A DNA stretch of 64,000 nucleotides, from the NCBI GenBank assembly GCA_017305835.1, contig JAFKJY010000047.1, positions 1 through 64,000 of the forward strand, given 5' to 3'. A program made the translations under genes and the position numbers. Shown piece after piece: positions 51,110-60,637 of this stretch. Within the stretch, counting starts at the first letter, position 1. Each line of letters opens with the position of its first letter. Under the pieces are notes generated by a model that saw only the letters and a program-made list of their open reading frames with translations, was not told the origin of the DNA and did not search any database. The stretch is from Hyphomicrobiales bacterium (GTDB taxonomy: Bacteria > Pseudomonadota > Alphaproteobacteria > Rhizobiales > Rhizobiaceae).

Positions 51110-52819
51110 TCAGAAGGTCTGGCCGGCCAGCATCGCGAAATGCTCGACGATCGGCCCGAGCGCCAGCGCGGGGAAGAACTGCAGCCCGCCGAGGATGACG
51201 ATGATGCCGGCGAGCAGGCCGACGAAGAGCGGGCCGTCGGTCGGGAAGGTTCCGGCCGAGGCCGGCACGCGCGTCTTGGCGGCGAGCGAGCCGGCGATCG
51301 CCAGCACCGGCACGGCATAGGCGAAACGGCCGAGAAGCATGGCGATGCCCAGCGTGGTATTGTACCAGGGCGTGTTGGCGGTCAGCCCGCCGAAAGCCGA
51401 GCCGTTGTTGCCGGCCGCCGAGGTGAATGCGTAAAGGATCTCCGACAGGCCGTGCGGGCCGCCCGTGCCGATGCCCGCCACCGCGAAGGGCAGCATGGCT
51501 GAGGCGGCGGAAAAGCCGAGGATCGCCAGCGGCAGGATCAGCACGGCGAGCATGGCGTATTTCATCTCGCGCGCCTCGATCTTCTTGCCGAGCAGCTCCG
51601 GCGTGCGGCCGACCATCAGGCCGGCGACGAAGACCGCGAGGATGGCGAACACGACCATGCCGTAGAGGCCGGAGCCGACGCCGCCGGGCAGCACCTCGCC
51701 GAGCTGCATGAGGAACATCGGCACCAGCCCGCCGAGCGGGGTCAGCGAGCCGTGCATGGCGTTGACGCCGCCGTCCGAGAGCCCGGTCGTGGCCGCCGCA
51801 TAGGCCGCCGTCATGGCCTGGCCGAAGCGGACCTCCTTGCCCTCCATGTTGCCCATCGCGGGATCGACGCCGAGCGCGGAAAGGACAGGGTTGCCGGACG
51901 TCTCGGCCCAATAGACGGCGCCTGTGCCGACGATCAGGAACAGCGCGGTGACCGCGAGGAAGGCCCAGCCCTGCCGGCGGCTGCCGACCATCTGGCCGAA
52001 GGCGTAGACGAGCGCGGCCGACACGCCGAGCATGGCGACGATGTTCAGATAGTTCGACAGCGCGGTCGGGTTCTCGAACGGGTGCGCGGCGTTGACGTTG
52101 AGGAAGCCGCCGCCATTGGTGCCGAGCTGCTTGATCGCCTCCTGGCTGGCGATCGGCCCGAGCGCGATCGTCTGCTGCGCGCCCTCGACGGTCGTGGCGG
52201 CGACGGAGCCGGCCAGCGTCTGCGGCAGGCCCATCAGCACGAAGGCGAGCGCGACGACCACCGCGAGCGGCAGCAGCACGTGGAGCGTGGCGCGGGTCAT
52301 GTCGACCCAGAAATTGCCGAGCGCCGTTGCGCCGGAGCGGACGAAGGCGCGCGTGAGCGCTAGTGCGACGGCAATGCCGGCCGCGGCCGAGACGAAGTTC
52401 TGCACCGTCAGCCCGGCCATCTGGCTGAAATGGCTCATGGTCGTCTCGCCACCATAGGACTGCCAGTTGGTGTTGGTGACGAAGCTGACGGCGGTGTTGA
52501 AGGCGAGATGCGGCGCAAGGCCGCCGAAGCCCTGCGGGTTGAGCGGCAGGAAGGCCTGCAGCCGCAGGATCGCATAGAGCGCGGCGAAGCCGGCGATGCT
52601 GAAGGCGAGCAGCGAGAAGGCGTAGGCGAGCCAGCCCTGCTCCCTGGCTGGGTCGACGCCGGCGGCGGCATAGAAGCCGCGCTCGACGGGCCCGAGCACG
52701 GGCGAAAGGAAGGTGCGCTCGCCGGACAGGGCGCGGGCCATGTAGAGACCGAGCGGCTTCACCAAAGCGAGCATGACGAGGAAGAGCAGCGCGAGCTGCA
52801 GCCATCCGATGACGGACAT
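51110..52819 (-). CDS. kdpA: K+-transporting ATPase subunit A
   Basis: Channel-like potassium-binding subunit of 569 residues and about ten helices. The repeated selectivity-filter loops are seen in [38 protein letters not shown] and [12 protein letters not shown]. It follows kdpF in the minus-strand operon. Confidence 0.97.
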   Translation of the reverse strand: MSVIGWLQLALLFLVMLALVKPLGLYMARALSGERTFLSPVLGPVERGFYAAAGVDPAREQGWLAYAFSLLAFSIAGFAALYAILRLQAFLPLNPQGFGGLAPHLAFNTAVSFVTNTNWQSYGGETTMSHFSQMAGLTVQNFVSAAAGIAVALALTRAFVRSGATALGNFWVDMTRATLHVLLPLAVVVALAFVLMGLPQTLAGSVAATTVEGAQQTIALGPIASQEAIKQLGTNGGGFLNVNAAHPFENPTALSNYLNIVAMLGVSAALVYAFGQMVGSRRQGWAFLAVTALFLIVGTGAVYWAETSGNPVLSALGVDPAMGNMEGKEVRFGQAMTAAYAAATTGLSDGGVNAMHGSLTPLGGLVPMFLMQLGEVLPGGVGSGLYGMVVFAILAVFVAGLMVGRTPELLGKKIEAREMKYAMLAVLILPLAILGFSAASAMLPFAVAGIGTGGPHGLSEILYAFTSAAGNNGSAFGGLTANTPWYNTTLGIAMLLGRFAYAVPVLAIAGSLAAKTRVPASAGTFPTDGPLFVGLLAGIIVILGGLQFFPALALGPIVEHFAMLAGQTF

Positions 52820-52840
52820 GGGGGAAACGTCCTGAAGGGG

Positions 52841-52927
52841 CTAGAAGCGCTCGGGGCGGATGAGCGTCGCGACGAGGTAGGCGCCGAGCGCCAGCGCCAC
52901 CGCGAGGCCGATGAGGGCTTCGATCAT
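52841..52927 (-). CDS. kdpF: K+-transporting ATPase subunit F
   Basis: Single-helix peptide of 28 residues: MIEALIGLAVALALGAYLVA followed by TLIRPERF, the characteristic KdpF ending. It stabilises the KdpFABC complex in the inner membrane. The start lies 4 bases after the stop of a further small membrane-peptide gene. Confidence 0.93.
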   Translation of the reverse strand: MIEALIGLAVALALGAYLVATLIRPERF

Positions 52928-52931
52928 GGCG

Positions 52932-53015
52932 TCAGATCCCGTCCAGCGCGCGGGCGTAGAGCCCGAGCAGCAGCAGCGTGCCGCAGCCGAGTGCCAGATA
53001 GAGGAGGTCGAGCAT
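52932..53015 (-). CDS. 27-residue hydrophobic peptide leading the kdp operon
   Basis: Reading from ATG 53015: MLDLLYLALGCGTLLLLGLY, then ARALDGI, one probable transmembrane helix. CGGAG lies 6 bases before the ATG. A similar tiny gene upstream of kdpF occurs in other alphaproteobacterial kdp operons as I recall; no function is established to my knowledge. It could be an additional Kdp-associated subunit or a leader peptide coupling translation to kdpF, whose own ribosome site is weak. Confidence 0.65.
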   Translation of the reverse strand: MLDLLYLALGCGTLLLLGLYARALDGI

Positions 53016-53021
53016 GACGGT

Positions 53022-53044
53022 CTCCGAAGGTGATTTCTTCGGAG
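53022..53044 (-). promoter_or_regulatory. Hairpin sequestering the ribosome-binding site of the kdp operon
   Basis: Perfect 8-bp stem CTCCGAAG (53022-53029) and CTTCGGAG (53037-53044) with a 7-base loop. In the minus-strand mRNA the 3' arm contains the GGAG that serves the ATG at 53015. Pairing would hide it, so initiation of the first kdp peptide may depend on opening the hairpin. Confidence 0.55.
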
Positions 53045-53062
53045 GCGAGGATGGCGCGGGAC

Positions 53063-53115
53063 CGCATAAGGATGCGCTGCGGAAGATGGCATGCGCGCAT
53101 AAGGAAAAGATAAGG
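53063..53115. repeat. Helically phased ATAAGG repeats in the kdp control region
   Basis: ATAAGG (CCTTAT on the mRNA-like strand) occurs at 53066, 53099 and 53110, spaced 33 and 11 bp, i.e. whole turns of the helix. The first two are embedded in an identical 10-mer, CGCATAAGGA. This fits repeated contacts by a regulator dimer such as KdpE on one face of the DNA, though the -10 region may overlap one copy. Confidence 0.5.
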
Positions 53116-53131
53116 CCGGACGGCCGATCCG

Positions 53132-54265
53132 TCAGCCCGCCACGGCGCGGGCGATGACCATGCGCTGGATGTCGCTGGTGCCTTCGTAGATCTGGCAGAC
53201 GCGGACGTCGCGGTAGATGCGCTCGACGGGGAAGTCGGCGACATAGCCGTAGCCGCCATGGATCTGGATGGCGTCGGAGCAGACCTGCTCGGCCATCTCG
53301 GAGGCGAACAGCTTTGCCATCGAGGCTTCCTTCAGGGCGGGCCGCCCCGCCTCGCGCAGCGTGGCTGCGTGCAGCACCATCTGGCGGGCCACCTCGATCC
53401 TGGTCGCCATGTCGGCCAGCCGGAACGCCACCGCCTGGTGCTCGACGATCCTGACGCCGAAGCTCCTGCGCTCCTGCGCATAGTTCCGCGCCGCCTCGAA
53501 GGCCGCGCGCGCCATGCCGACCGACTGGGCGGCGATGCCGATGCGGCCGCCTTCCAGGTTGGAGAGCGCGATGCGGTAGCCTTCGCCTTCGGCGCCGAGC
53601 ATCTGGTCGGCGCCGACCTCCATTTCCTCGAAGACGAGTTGCGCGGTGTCGGACAAATGCTGGCCGAGCTTGCGCTCGATCGAGGCGACCCTGTAGCCCG
53701 GCGTGGAGGTGGGCACGATGAAGGCGCTGATGCCGCGCTTTCCCGCGTCAGGATCGGTGACGGCGAAGACGATCGCCACGTCGGCGCTGCGGCCCGAGGT
53801 GATGAACTGCTTGGTGCCGTCGAGCACCCAGCCTTTGCCGCCGCGGCGGGCGCGTGTCTTCAGGGCGGATGCGTCCGAGCCGGCCTGCGGCTCGGTCAGC
53901 GCGAAGGCGCCCAGCCACTCGCCGCGCGCCATGGGCCGCAGGAAGTGATGCTTCTGCTCCTCGGTGCCGAAGCGCAGGATCGGCGCGCAGCCGACGGAAT
54001 TGTGGACGCTCATGACGGTGGACATCGCGCCGTTGCCGGCGGCGATCTCCTCCAGCGCCAGCACGTAGCTGACATGGTCGCTCGCCGCACCGTCATAGGC
54101 TTCCGGCACGAGCATGCCCATCAGCCCCAGCGCGCCCATCTCGGCGATGCGGTCGCGCGGGAACTCGCCGGTGCGGTCCCATTCGGCCGAGAAGGGCGCC
54201 AGACGCTCGGCCGCGAAGCGGCGCGCCATATCGCGCACCATGTCCTGCTCGGGGGTGGGGATCAT
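53132..54265 (-). CDS. Acyl-CoA dehydrogenase with canonical catalytic Glu
   Basis: FAD-dependent dehydrogenase of 377 residues introducing a 2,3-double bond into an acyl-CoA. Visible landmarks: [19 protein letters not shown] (FAD/substrate loop), [34 protein letters not shown] and the catalytic base in [12 protein letters not shown] 54265 has GGGAGG about 8 bases upstream. It is divergent from the TetR-type regulator, with overlapping promoters and a palindrome at 54306-54317. It resembles short/branched-chain enzymes. Confidence 0.92.
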   Translation of the reverse strand: MIPTPEQDMVRDMARRFAAERLAPFSAEWDRTGEFPRDRIAEMGALGLMGMLVPEAYDGAASDHVSYVLALEEIAAGNGAMSTVMSVHNSVGCAPILRFGTEEQKHHFLRPMARGEWLGAFALTEPQAGSDASALKTRARRGGKGWVLDGTKQFITSGRSADVAIVFAVTDPDAGKRGISAFIVPTSTPGYRVASIERKLGQHLSDTAQLVFEEMEVGADQMLGAEGEGYRIALSNLEGGRIGIAAQSVGMARAAFEAARNYAQERRSFGVRIVEHQAVAFRLADMATRIEVARQMVLHAATLREAGRPALKEASMAKLFASEMAEQVCSDAIQIHGGYGYVADFPVERIYRDVRVCQIYEGTSDIQRMVIARAVAG

Positions 54266-54293
54266 TCGCGGTGCCTCCCTGCGCCTGCGGCGT

Positions 54294-54321
54294 TTGACAG
54301 TCATTTACTAGCGAGTATATG
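54294..54321. promoter_or_regulatory. Divergent promoter and palindromic TetR operator
   Basis: Rightward -35 TTGACA (54294-54299) and -10 TATATG (54316-54321), 16 bp apart, serve the TetR gene. The palindrome TACT-AGCG-AGTA (54306-54317) lies in the spacer. A leftward -35/-10 pair (TTGTCG, 17 bp, TAGTAA) crosses the same site towards the acyl-CoA dehydrogenase gene. Binding would repress both directions. Confidence 0.55.
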
Positions 54322-54377
54322 GATTACCGACAAGAACGATTGTTGCCTGCAGGTAACGGGAATCGGCGGGGCAGAAA

Positions 54378-55016
54378 GTGGCATCTTCGGCGAAGGCGCT
54401 GTGGCCGAGCGTGGAGGACAGGGAGCGCGAGCGGCGCGAGAAGCGCGAGGCCGTGCTGCATGCCGCCGTGCGCTCGTTCAACGAGAAGGGCTTTCATGCC
54501 ACCTCGCTCGACGACGTGGCGAATGCGCTCAACGTCACCAAGCCGACGATCTACCACTACTTCGCCAACAAGGACGAAATCCTGTTCGAGTGCGTGCGGC
54601 GCGGGCTGGACAGCATCCGCCACGCCGCCGAGGCGGTGGAATCGGAGGGCGGCGGCGGCCTGGAGCGCCTGAGGCGCCTGATGCGCGACTACGCAATCAT
54701 CATGACGCGGGATTTCGGCATGTGCGTCACGCGCACGGCCGACCACGAGCTGTCGGGCGACAGCCGCGCCAAGTTCCGGGCGCTCAAGCGCGAGATCGAC
54801 CAAACCGTGCGCCGCGTGGTCGAACAGGGCATGGCCGACGGCAGCATCGCGGGCGGCGATCCCCGCCTCGTGACCTTCACGCTGACCGGCGCGCTCAACT
54901 GGATCGCCCACTGGTACGACCCCAGGGGCGCGCTCGGCGCCGAGGACGTGGCGGACGCCGCCGTCGCGACGCTCGTCGGCGGCCTCGCCCCGCGTCGCTT
55001 GCAGGGAGAGCGCTGA
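54378..55016 (+). CDS. TetR-family transcriptional regulator
   Basis: Regulator of 212 residues starting at GTG 54378. The HTH domain is REAVLHAAVRSFNEKGFHAT then LDDVANALNVTKPTIYHYFA. The C-terminal helical domain resembles that of regulators of acyl-CoA catabolism. It starts the rightward operon (NPD-like protein, crotonases, thiolase, ThDP enzyme), whose next ATG overlaps its stop by one base. It probably represses that operon and the divergent acyl-CoA dehydrogenase until an acyl-CoA ligand binds. Confidence 0.9.
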   Translation: MASSAKALWPSVEDRERERREKREAVLHAAVRSFNEKGFHATSLDDVANALNVTKPTIYHYFANKDEILFECVRRGLDSIRHAAEAVESEGGGGLERLRRLMRDYAIIMTRDFGMCVTRTADHELSGDSRAKFRALKREIDQTVRRVVEQGMADGSIAGGDPRLVTFTLTGALNWIAHWYDPRGALGAEDVADAAVATLVGGLAPRRLQGER

Positions 55017-55978
55017 TGGCGATGCCGGCGATCCTCGCGAACAGGCTGCGGATCCCCGCGATCGCCGCGCCGATGTTCCTCACCTCGGGTCCCGACCTGG
55101 TGGTCGAGGTCTGCCGGTCCGGCCTGCTCGGCACCTTCCCGGCGCTGAACCAGCGCACCAGCGACGGCTATGCCGCGTGGCTCGACGAGATCGCCGGCCG
55201 GCTCGCGGATCATCCGGGCGCCGCGCCCTTCGGCGTCAACCTCATCGTGCACAGGTCCAATCCGCGCTTGCAGGCGGACCTCGACATCACCGTGCGCCAC
55301 AAGGTGCCGCTGGTGATCACCTCGCTCGGCGCGGCGCGCGAGGTGGTCGAGGCGGTCCATTCCTATGGCGGGCTCGTCTTCCACGACGTGATCAGCCGCC
55401 GGCACGCCGAGAAGGCGGCTGAAGCGGGGGTGGACGGGATCATCGCGGTGGCGGCGGGAGCGGGCGGCCATGGCGGGACGCTCAGCCCCTTCGCGCTGGT
55501 GCCGGAGATCGCGTCCTTCTTCTCCGGCGCCGTCATCCTTTCGGGCGCCATGAGCACGGGCCGCCACATCGCGGCGGCGCGCATGCTCGGCGCCGACCTC
55601 GCCTATCTCGGGACGCGCTTCATCGCCACGCGCGAGGCGCTGGTACCGCAGGCGCAGAAGGAGATGGTGCTCGCCGCGAAGGCCGCGGACATCGTCTACA
55701 CGCCGGCGATCTCGGGCGTGAACGCCAATTTCATGCGCCGGAGCATCGTCGCCGCCGGCCTCGATCCCGACAATCTCGCGCCGCACGGCGCGCTCGACAT
55801 GCAGAACGAGGCGAAGGCCTGGAAGACGGTCTGGTCGGCGGGGCAGGGCGTGGGCTCGATCGACGACGTTCCCGGCGCGGCCGAGCTCTGCCGGCGGCTC
55901 GTCGCCGAATACGAGGCGGCCATGCGCGCGGCGGCCAGCGATCCGTTCGTGCGGCCGGCGCCGGCCGTGGGGAATTGA
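55016..55978 (+). CDS. Nitronate monooxygenase-like FMN protein
   Basis: TIM-barrel flavoprotein of 320 residues. Segments: IPAIAAPMFLTSGPDLVVEV, FGVNLIVHRSNPR, GVDGIIAVAAGAGGHGGTLS (FMN phosphate region) and ALGADLAYLGTRF-like (MLGADLAYLGTRFIAT). Family members oxidise nitronates or act as enoyl reductases in polyketide and terpenoid routes. In CoA-degradation islands a flavin-linked redox step on an enoyl intermediate is as likely as nitronate detoxification. GGGAGAG precedes the ATG. Confidence 0.83.
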   Translation: MAMPAILANRLRIPAIAAPMFLTSGPDLVVEVCRSGLLGTFPALNQRTSDGYAAWLDEIAGRLADHPGAAPFGVNLIVHRSNPRLQADLDITVRHKVPLVITSLGAAREVVEAVHSYGGLVFHDVISRRHAEKAAEAGVDGIIAVAAGAGGHGGTLSPFALVPEIASFFSGAVILSGAMSTGRHIAAARMLGADLAYLGTRFIATREALVPQAQKEMVLAAKAADIVYTPAISGVNANFMRRSIVAAGLDPDNLAPHGALDMQNEAKAWKTVWSAGQGVGSIDDVPGAAELCRRLVAEYEAAMRAAASDPFVRPAPAVGN

Positions 55979-55989
55979 GGAGACAGCCG

Positions 55990-56772
55990 ATGTCGGACCC
56001 GATCGTCGTCGCCAGCGCCGGAGGCGTCGCGGAGATCCGCTTCAACCGGCCCGAACGGCTCAACGCGCTCGACGTGGAGCTGGCCCGGGCCTTCGAGGCG
56101 GCGGCGGCGCGCGTCACGGCCGACCCGGACGTGCGCGTCGTCGTGGTCTCGTCGGCGGGCCGAGCCTTCGTGGCGGGCGGCGACCTGGCGCATTTCCACC
56201 GTGCGGCCGACAAGCCGGCGGCGGCGGCCGAGCTGATCGATCCCATCCATGCCGGTCTGAAGGCGCTGGCGCGGTCCCCGCAGATCGTCATCTGCAGCGT
56301 CAAGGGCGCGGTCGCGGGCGCCGGCATGTCGCTGGCGCTCGGGCTCGATCTGGCGATCGCGGCCGACGACGCCACCTTCAACCTCGCCTATGCGCGCGTG
56401 GCGGCCTCGCCCGACTGCGGCGGCTCCTGGGCGCTGCCGCGCCTCGTCGGATACCGTCGCGCGCTGGAGATCGCGCTGCTGTCGGAAACCATCGACGCGG
56501 CGGAGGCGCTACGGCTCGGCCTCGTCAACCGCGTCGTGCCGCGGGCGGATCTGGAAGCCGAGACGGCGAAGCTCGCCGCCCGCCTCGCCGCCGGGCCGGC
56601 CGTGGCGCAGGGCAACATCAAGTCGCTGATGCGCCTGTCGCTCGAGCGCGACCATGCCGCCCAGCTCGACGCCGAGGCGCGCGCTTTCGGCGAATGCGCC
56701 GCGACAGCCGACTTCACCGAGGCGGTCGACGCCTTCCTCGGCAAGCGCAAGCCGCAATTCATCGGCCGCTGA
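55990..56772 (+). CDS. Crotonase-fold protein, PaaG-like isomerase type
   Basis: Enoyl-CoA hydratase/isomerase-fold protein of 260 residues. The oxyanion segments are AFVAGGDLAHF and VKGAVAGAGMSLALG. Both glutamates of true hydratases are missing: the GGGCEL position reads GAGMSL, and the second lies in LAYARVAASPDCGGSW. The Asp of SPDCGG matches the acidic residue used by PaaG and delta3-delta2 isomerases. It probably shifts a double bond or ring, leaving hydration to the protein encoded at 57928. Confidence 0.82.
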   Translation: MSDPIVVASAGGVAEIRFNRPERLNALDVELARAFEAAAARVTADPDVRVVVVSSAGRAFVAGGDLAHFHRAADKPAAAAELIDPIHAGLKALARSPQIVICSVKGAVAGAGMSLALGLDLAIAADDATFNLAYARVAASPDCGGSWALPRLVGYRRALEIALLSETIDAAEALRLGLVNRVVPRADLEAETAKLAARLAAGPAVAQGNIKSLMRLSLERDHAAQLDAEARAFGECAATADFTEAVDAFLGKRKPQFIGR

Positions 56773-56797
56773 GCCGGCAGAACGGAGTTCCCACCCC

Positions 56798-57927
<1,130 letters not shown>

Positions 57928-57931
<4 letters not shown>

Positions 57932-58977
57932 GTGCGCTGCCCGCCAGCGACGGCACCGGCTGCGATCCCGTCGCTGCGCCGTCGCTGCCGGGCGCGGCGA
58001 AAGGGCAAAGCGCGCCGATCTTCGGCAACGACGCGGCCTCGATCCGGGATCTCGGCGACGGCGTCGCCTGCTTCGAGATCCATACCAAGATGAACAGCCT
58101 CAGGCCCGAGGTCCTCGACGTGCTGGAGTTCGCCGTCGACAGGGGCGGACGCGCCTTCGACGCGCTGGTCATCGGCAATGACGATCCCCGCGCCTTCTCG
58201 GTCGGGGGCAACTTCCCGGTGATGCTCGGCATGCTGGAGCGCGGGGATTTCGCCGCGTTCGAGGCCTTCACCCGGCGCGGGCAGGCGCTGCTGCTGCGGA
58301 TGAAATACGCGCCGTTCCCGGTCGTCGCGGCGGCGCACGGCTTCACGCTCGGCGGCGGCTGCGAGCTGATGCTGCACGCGGACGCGATCGTGGCCCATGC
58401 GGACCTCAAGGCCGGGCTGCCGGAGGTCAAGGTCGGGCTCATCCCCGCCTGGGGCGGGTGCACGCAGGTGCTGCTGCGCGCCCAGACCGAGCCGCACGGC
58501 GCGCGCGGTCCGGCCGCCGCGCTCGCCAGTGCCTTCCGGACGATCTTCGGCGGTACCATGACGGGCTCGGCACGCGAGGCGCAGGCCGCGGGGCTCCTGC
58601 GGGCCAGCGACCGCGTCGTGGCGGATCGCGACCGGCTCCTCGGGGAGGCGAAGCGCCGGGCGCAGGATCTTCTGGCAGACGGCTATGCCGCGCCGCCGCG
58701 CGCAAGGATCGATGCCGCGGGCCGCTCGGGCATGCTGGGCGTCGTCAACACGATCCGCGGCGAGCATGCCGCCGGGCGGCTCTCGGCGGCCGACCTCGCC
58801 ATGGCGGAGGAACTGGCCTTCCTGCTTTCGGGCGGCGGCGAGGCCGTTCCCCGCCCGCGCGGCGAGGACGAGATGATGGCGCTCGAATGCGAGACCCTGA
58901 TGCGGCTCGTCAGCCGCCCCGGCGCGCTCGACCGCATGCGCCACATGCTGGCGACGGGAAAGCCGCTTGCGAACTGA
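57928..58977 (+). CDS. Stand-alone enoyl-CoA hydratase domain of the FadN/FadB type
   Basis: Protein of 349 residues corresponding to the C-terminal crotonase part of a bifunctional 3-hydroxyacyl-CoA dehydrogenase/enoyl-CoA hydratase. After a free N-terminal stretch, the linker-like ASIRDLGDGVACFEIHTKMN begins the domain. Both catalytic glutamates are present: GGGCELMLHAD and GLPEVKVGLIPAWGG. A helical tail (about 250-349) follows. The Rossmann dehydrogenase domain is absent from this gene. The SDRs encoded at 60638 and 63575 may supply that step. Confidence 0.82.
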
Positions 58978-58995
58978 TTGGGAGGAGAAGCCGAC

Positions 58996-60615
58996 ATGGC
59001 CGATGCAAAAGTCCACCAGATGCTGGCGCGTGCGCTCGCCGAAAGCGGGCTCGGGCCGCTGTTCGGGCTGGTGGGCGACGCCAATCTCTACATGGTCGAC
59101 AGTTATGTGCGGGAATATGGCGGCCGCTATTTCAGCGCCGCCAACGAGAACGGCGCGGTGCTGATGGCGCTGGGCTGTGCGGCCGTGTCGGGCAAGGTCG
59201 GGCTCGCCACCGTCACCCACGGGCCGGCGGTGACCAACACGCTGACGGCGCTGGTGGAGGGCGTAAAATCCTACACGCCGATCGTGCTCCTGTGCGGCGA
59301 CACGGCCGCCGCCGACCGCGAGAACCTGCAGAACGTGGCGCAGCGAGACGTGATCCTGGCGACGGGCGCGGGATTCGAGCAGATGCGTTCGCCGGCCACC
59401 GCGCTCGACGACCTCGCAAGGGCGATCCGGCGGGCGCAGGCGGAGCGCCGGCCGATCGCCTTCAACATGCCAACGGACTTCCAGCACATGCCGGCGTCCC
59501 ATGCGACGGGGCCGCTCGCGCTCGGCTCCCCGCCGCACGCGATCACGCCGCAGGGCGACGGGCTGGACGACGCCATCGGCATCATCGCGGCGGCGAAGCG
59601 GCCGATCGTGCTCGCCGGTCGTGGCGTCTGCGACGACGAAGCGCGCGCGGCGCTGCTGCGTCTGGCGCGGCGTCTCGAGGCGCCCGTCGCGACGACGCTC
59701 AGGGCGCGTTCGCTATTCCGGGGCGAGCCCTACAATCTCGGCATATTCGGAACGCTGAGCGCGCCGGACGCCATCGACGCGATCCTGAAGGCCGACTGCG
59801 TGGTCGCCTTCGGCGCCAGTCTGACGAGCTACACCACCTCGAACGGCTCGCTTCTCGACGGCAAGCGCGTCGTCCAGGTCAGCGCCCGCGCCGGCGATCT
59901 CGGCAACAATTTCGTGCCGGACGTCGGCCTCGTCGGCAGCGCGCGGGAGACGGCGGACACGATCGTGCGCTGGCTCGACGAGGCCGAGATACCGCCTTCG
60001 GGCTTCACGGGAGAGTTGCCCGCGCAGGGGCTGGCGGCGCACCCGGCCCCCGCGCGGTGGATGGGGGAGGGCCTCGATTTCCTCGAGACGCTGGCGGCGC
60101 TCGACGAGATGCTGCCGCCGGAGCGCATCCTGACGGTCGACGGCGGCCGCTACATGGTCAAGTCGCTGGAGCGCATCGGGGTCGCTGAGCCGCGCCGTAT
60201 GGTGCATACGGCGAGCTTCGGGTCGATCGGCCTCGGCATGGCCTATGCCATCGGCGCCGGCGCGGCGGAGCCGGACCTGCCGGTCGTGCTGTTCATCGGC
60301 GATGGCGGCTTCATGCTGGGTGGGCTCACCGAGTTCAACACGGCCGTCCGCCATGGCAGCAACCTCACCGTCGTCGTGTGCAACGACGGCAGCTATGGCG
60401 CCGAGCACGTCCAGCTCCGCGCCAAGCAGATGGACCCGAGCCTCATCCTGTTCGACTGGCCGGATTTCGCGCCGGTGGCGCAGGCACTGGGCGGGCGCGG
60501 CGTGACGGTGCGCACGCCGGCCGACCTGGAGCGCGCGCGCGCCGAGATCGCCAAGGGCGGCAAGCCGCTGCTGATCGACCTCAAGCTCGACCCGGACCGG
60601 ATGCCCTTCCACTGA
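58996..60615 (+). CDS. ThDP-dependent enzyme (acetolactate synthase/decarboxylase superfamily)
   Basis: Protein of 539 residues in the three-domain ThDP plan. The Pyr domain has the cofactor-activating Glu in AANENGAV and THGPAVTNTLTALVEG. A central domain follows. The PP domain carries the metal/diphosphate motif GDGGFMLGGLTEFNTAVRHG ending in NDGSYG. Relatives include acetolactate synthase, benzoylformate decarboxylase, oxalyl-CoA decarboxylase and 2-hydroxyacyl-CoA lyase; the FAD/ADP site was not resolved by eye. Start ATG 58996 has GGGAGGAG. In a CoA island a C-C lyase or decarboxylase on a 2-oxo or 2-hydroxyacyl intermediate is likely. Confidence 0.84.
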   Translation: MADAKVHQMLARALAESGLGPLFGLVGDANLYMVDSYVREYGGRYFSAANENGAVLMALGCAAVSGKVGLATVTHGPAVTNTLTALVEGVKSYTPIVLLCGDTAAADRENLQNVAQRDVILATGAGFEQMRSPATALDDLARAIRRAQAERRPIAFNMPTDFQHMPASHATGPLALGSPPHAITPQGDGLDDAIGIIAAAKRPIVLAGRGVCDDEARAALLRLARRLEAPVATTLRARSLFRGEPYNLGIFGTLSAPDAIDAILKADCVVAFGASLTSYTTSNGSLLDGKRVVQVSARAGDLGNNFVPDVGLVGSARETADTIVRWLDEAEIPPSGFTGELPAQGLAAHPAPARWMGEGLDFLETLAALDEMLPPERILTVDGGRYMVKSLERIGVAEPRRMVHTASFGSIGLGMAYAIGAGAAEPDLPVVLFIGDGGFMLGGLTEFNTAVRHGSNLTVVVCNDGSYGAEHVQLRAKQMDPSLILFDWPDFAPVAQALGGRGVTVRTPADLERARAEIAKGGKPLLIDLKLDPDRMPFH

Positions 60616-60637
60616 AGGAAGGGCAGGGCAGTTCGGT

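Noticed and set aside
48507-52805. Very long minus-strand open frame (over 1,400 codons) spanning the kdpA, kdpB and kdpC genes
   Set aside because: It is a GC-driven shadow in another frame of kdpA and kdpB, joined to kdpC at its end. The real genes give complete, recognisable proteins; the shadow is Arg/Ala/Pro-rich without motifs.
60616-60637. Terminator between the convergent ThDP-enzyme and SDR genes
   Set aside because: Only 22 bases lie between the stops, with no stem and no T-run. The same holds for 17798-17816, 27417-27432 and 41449-41460.
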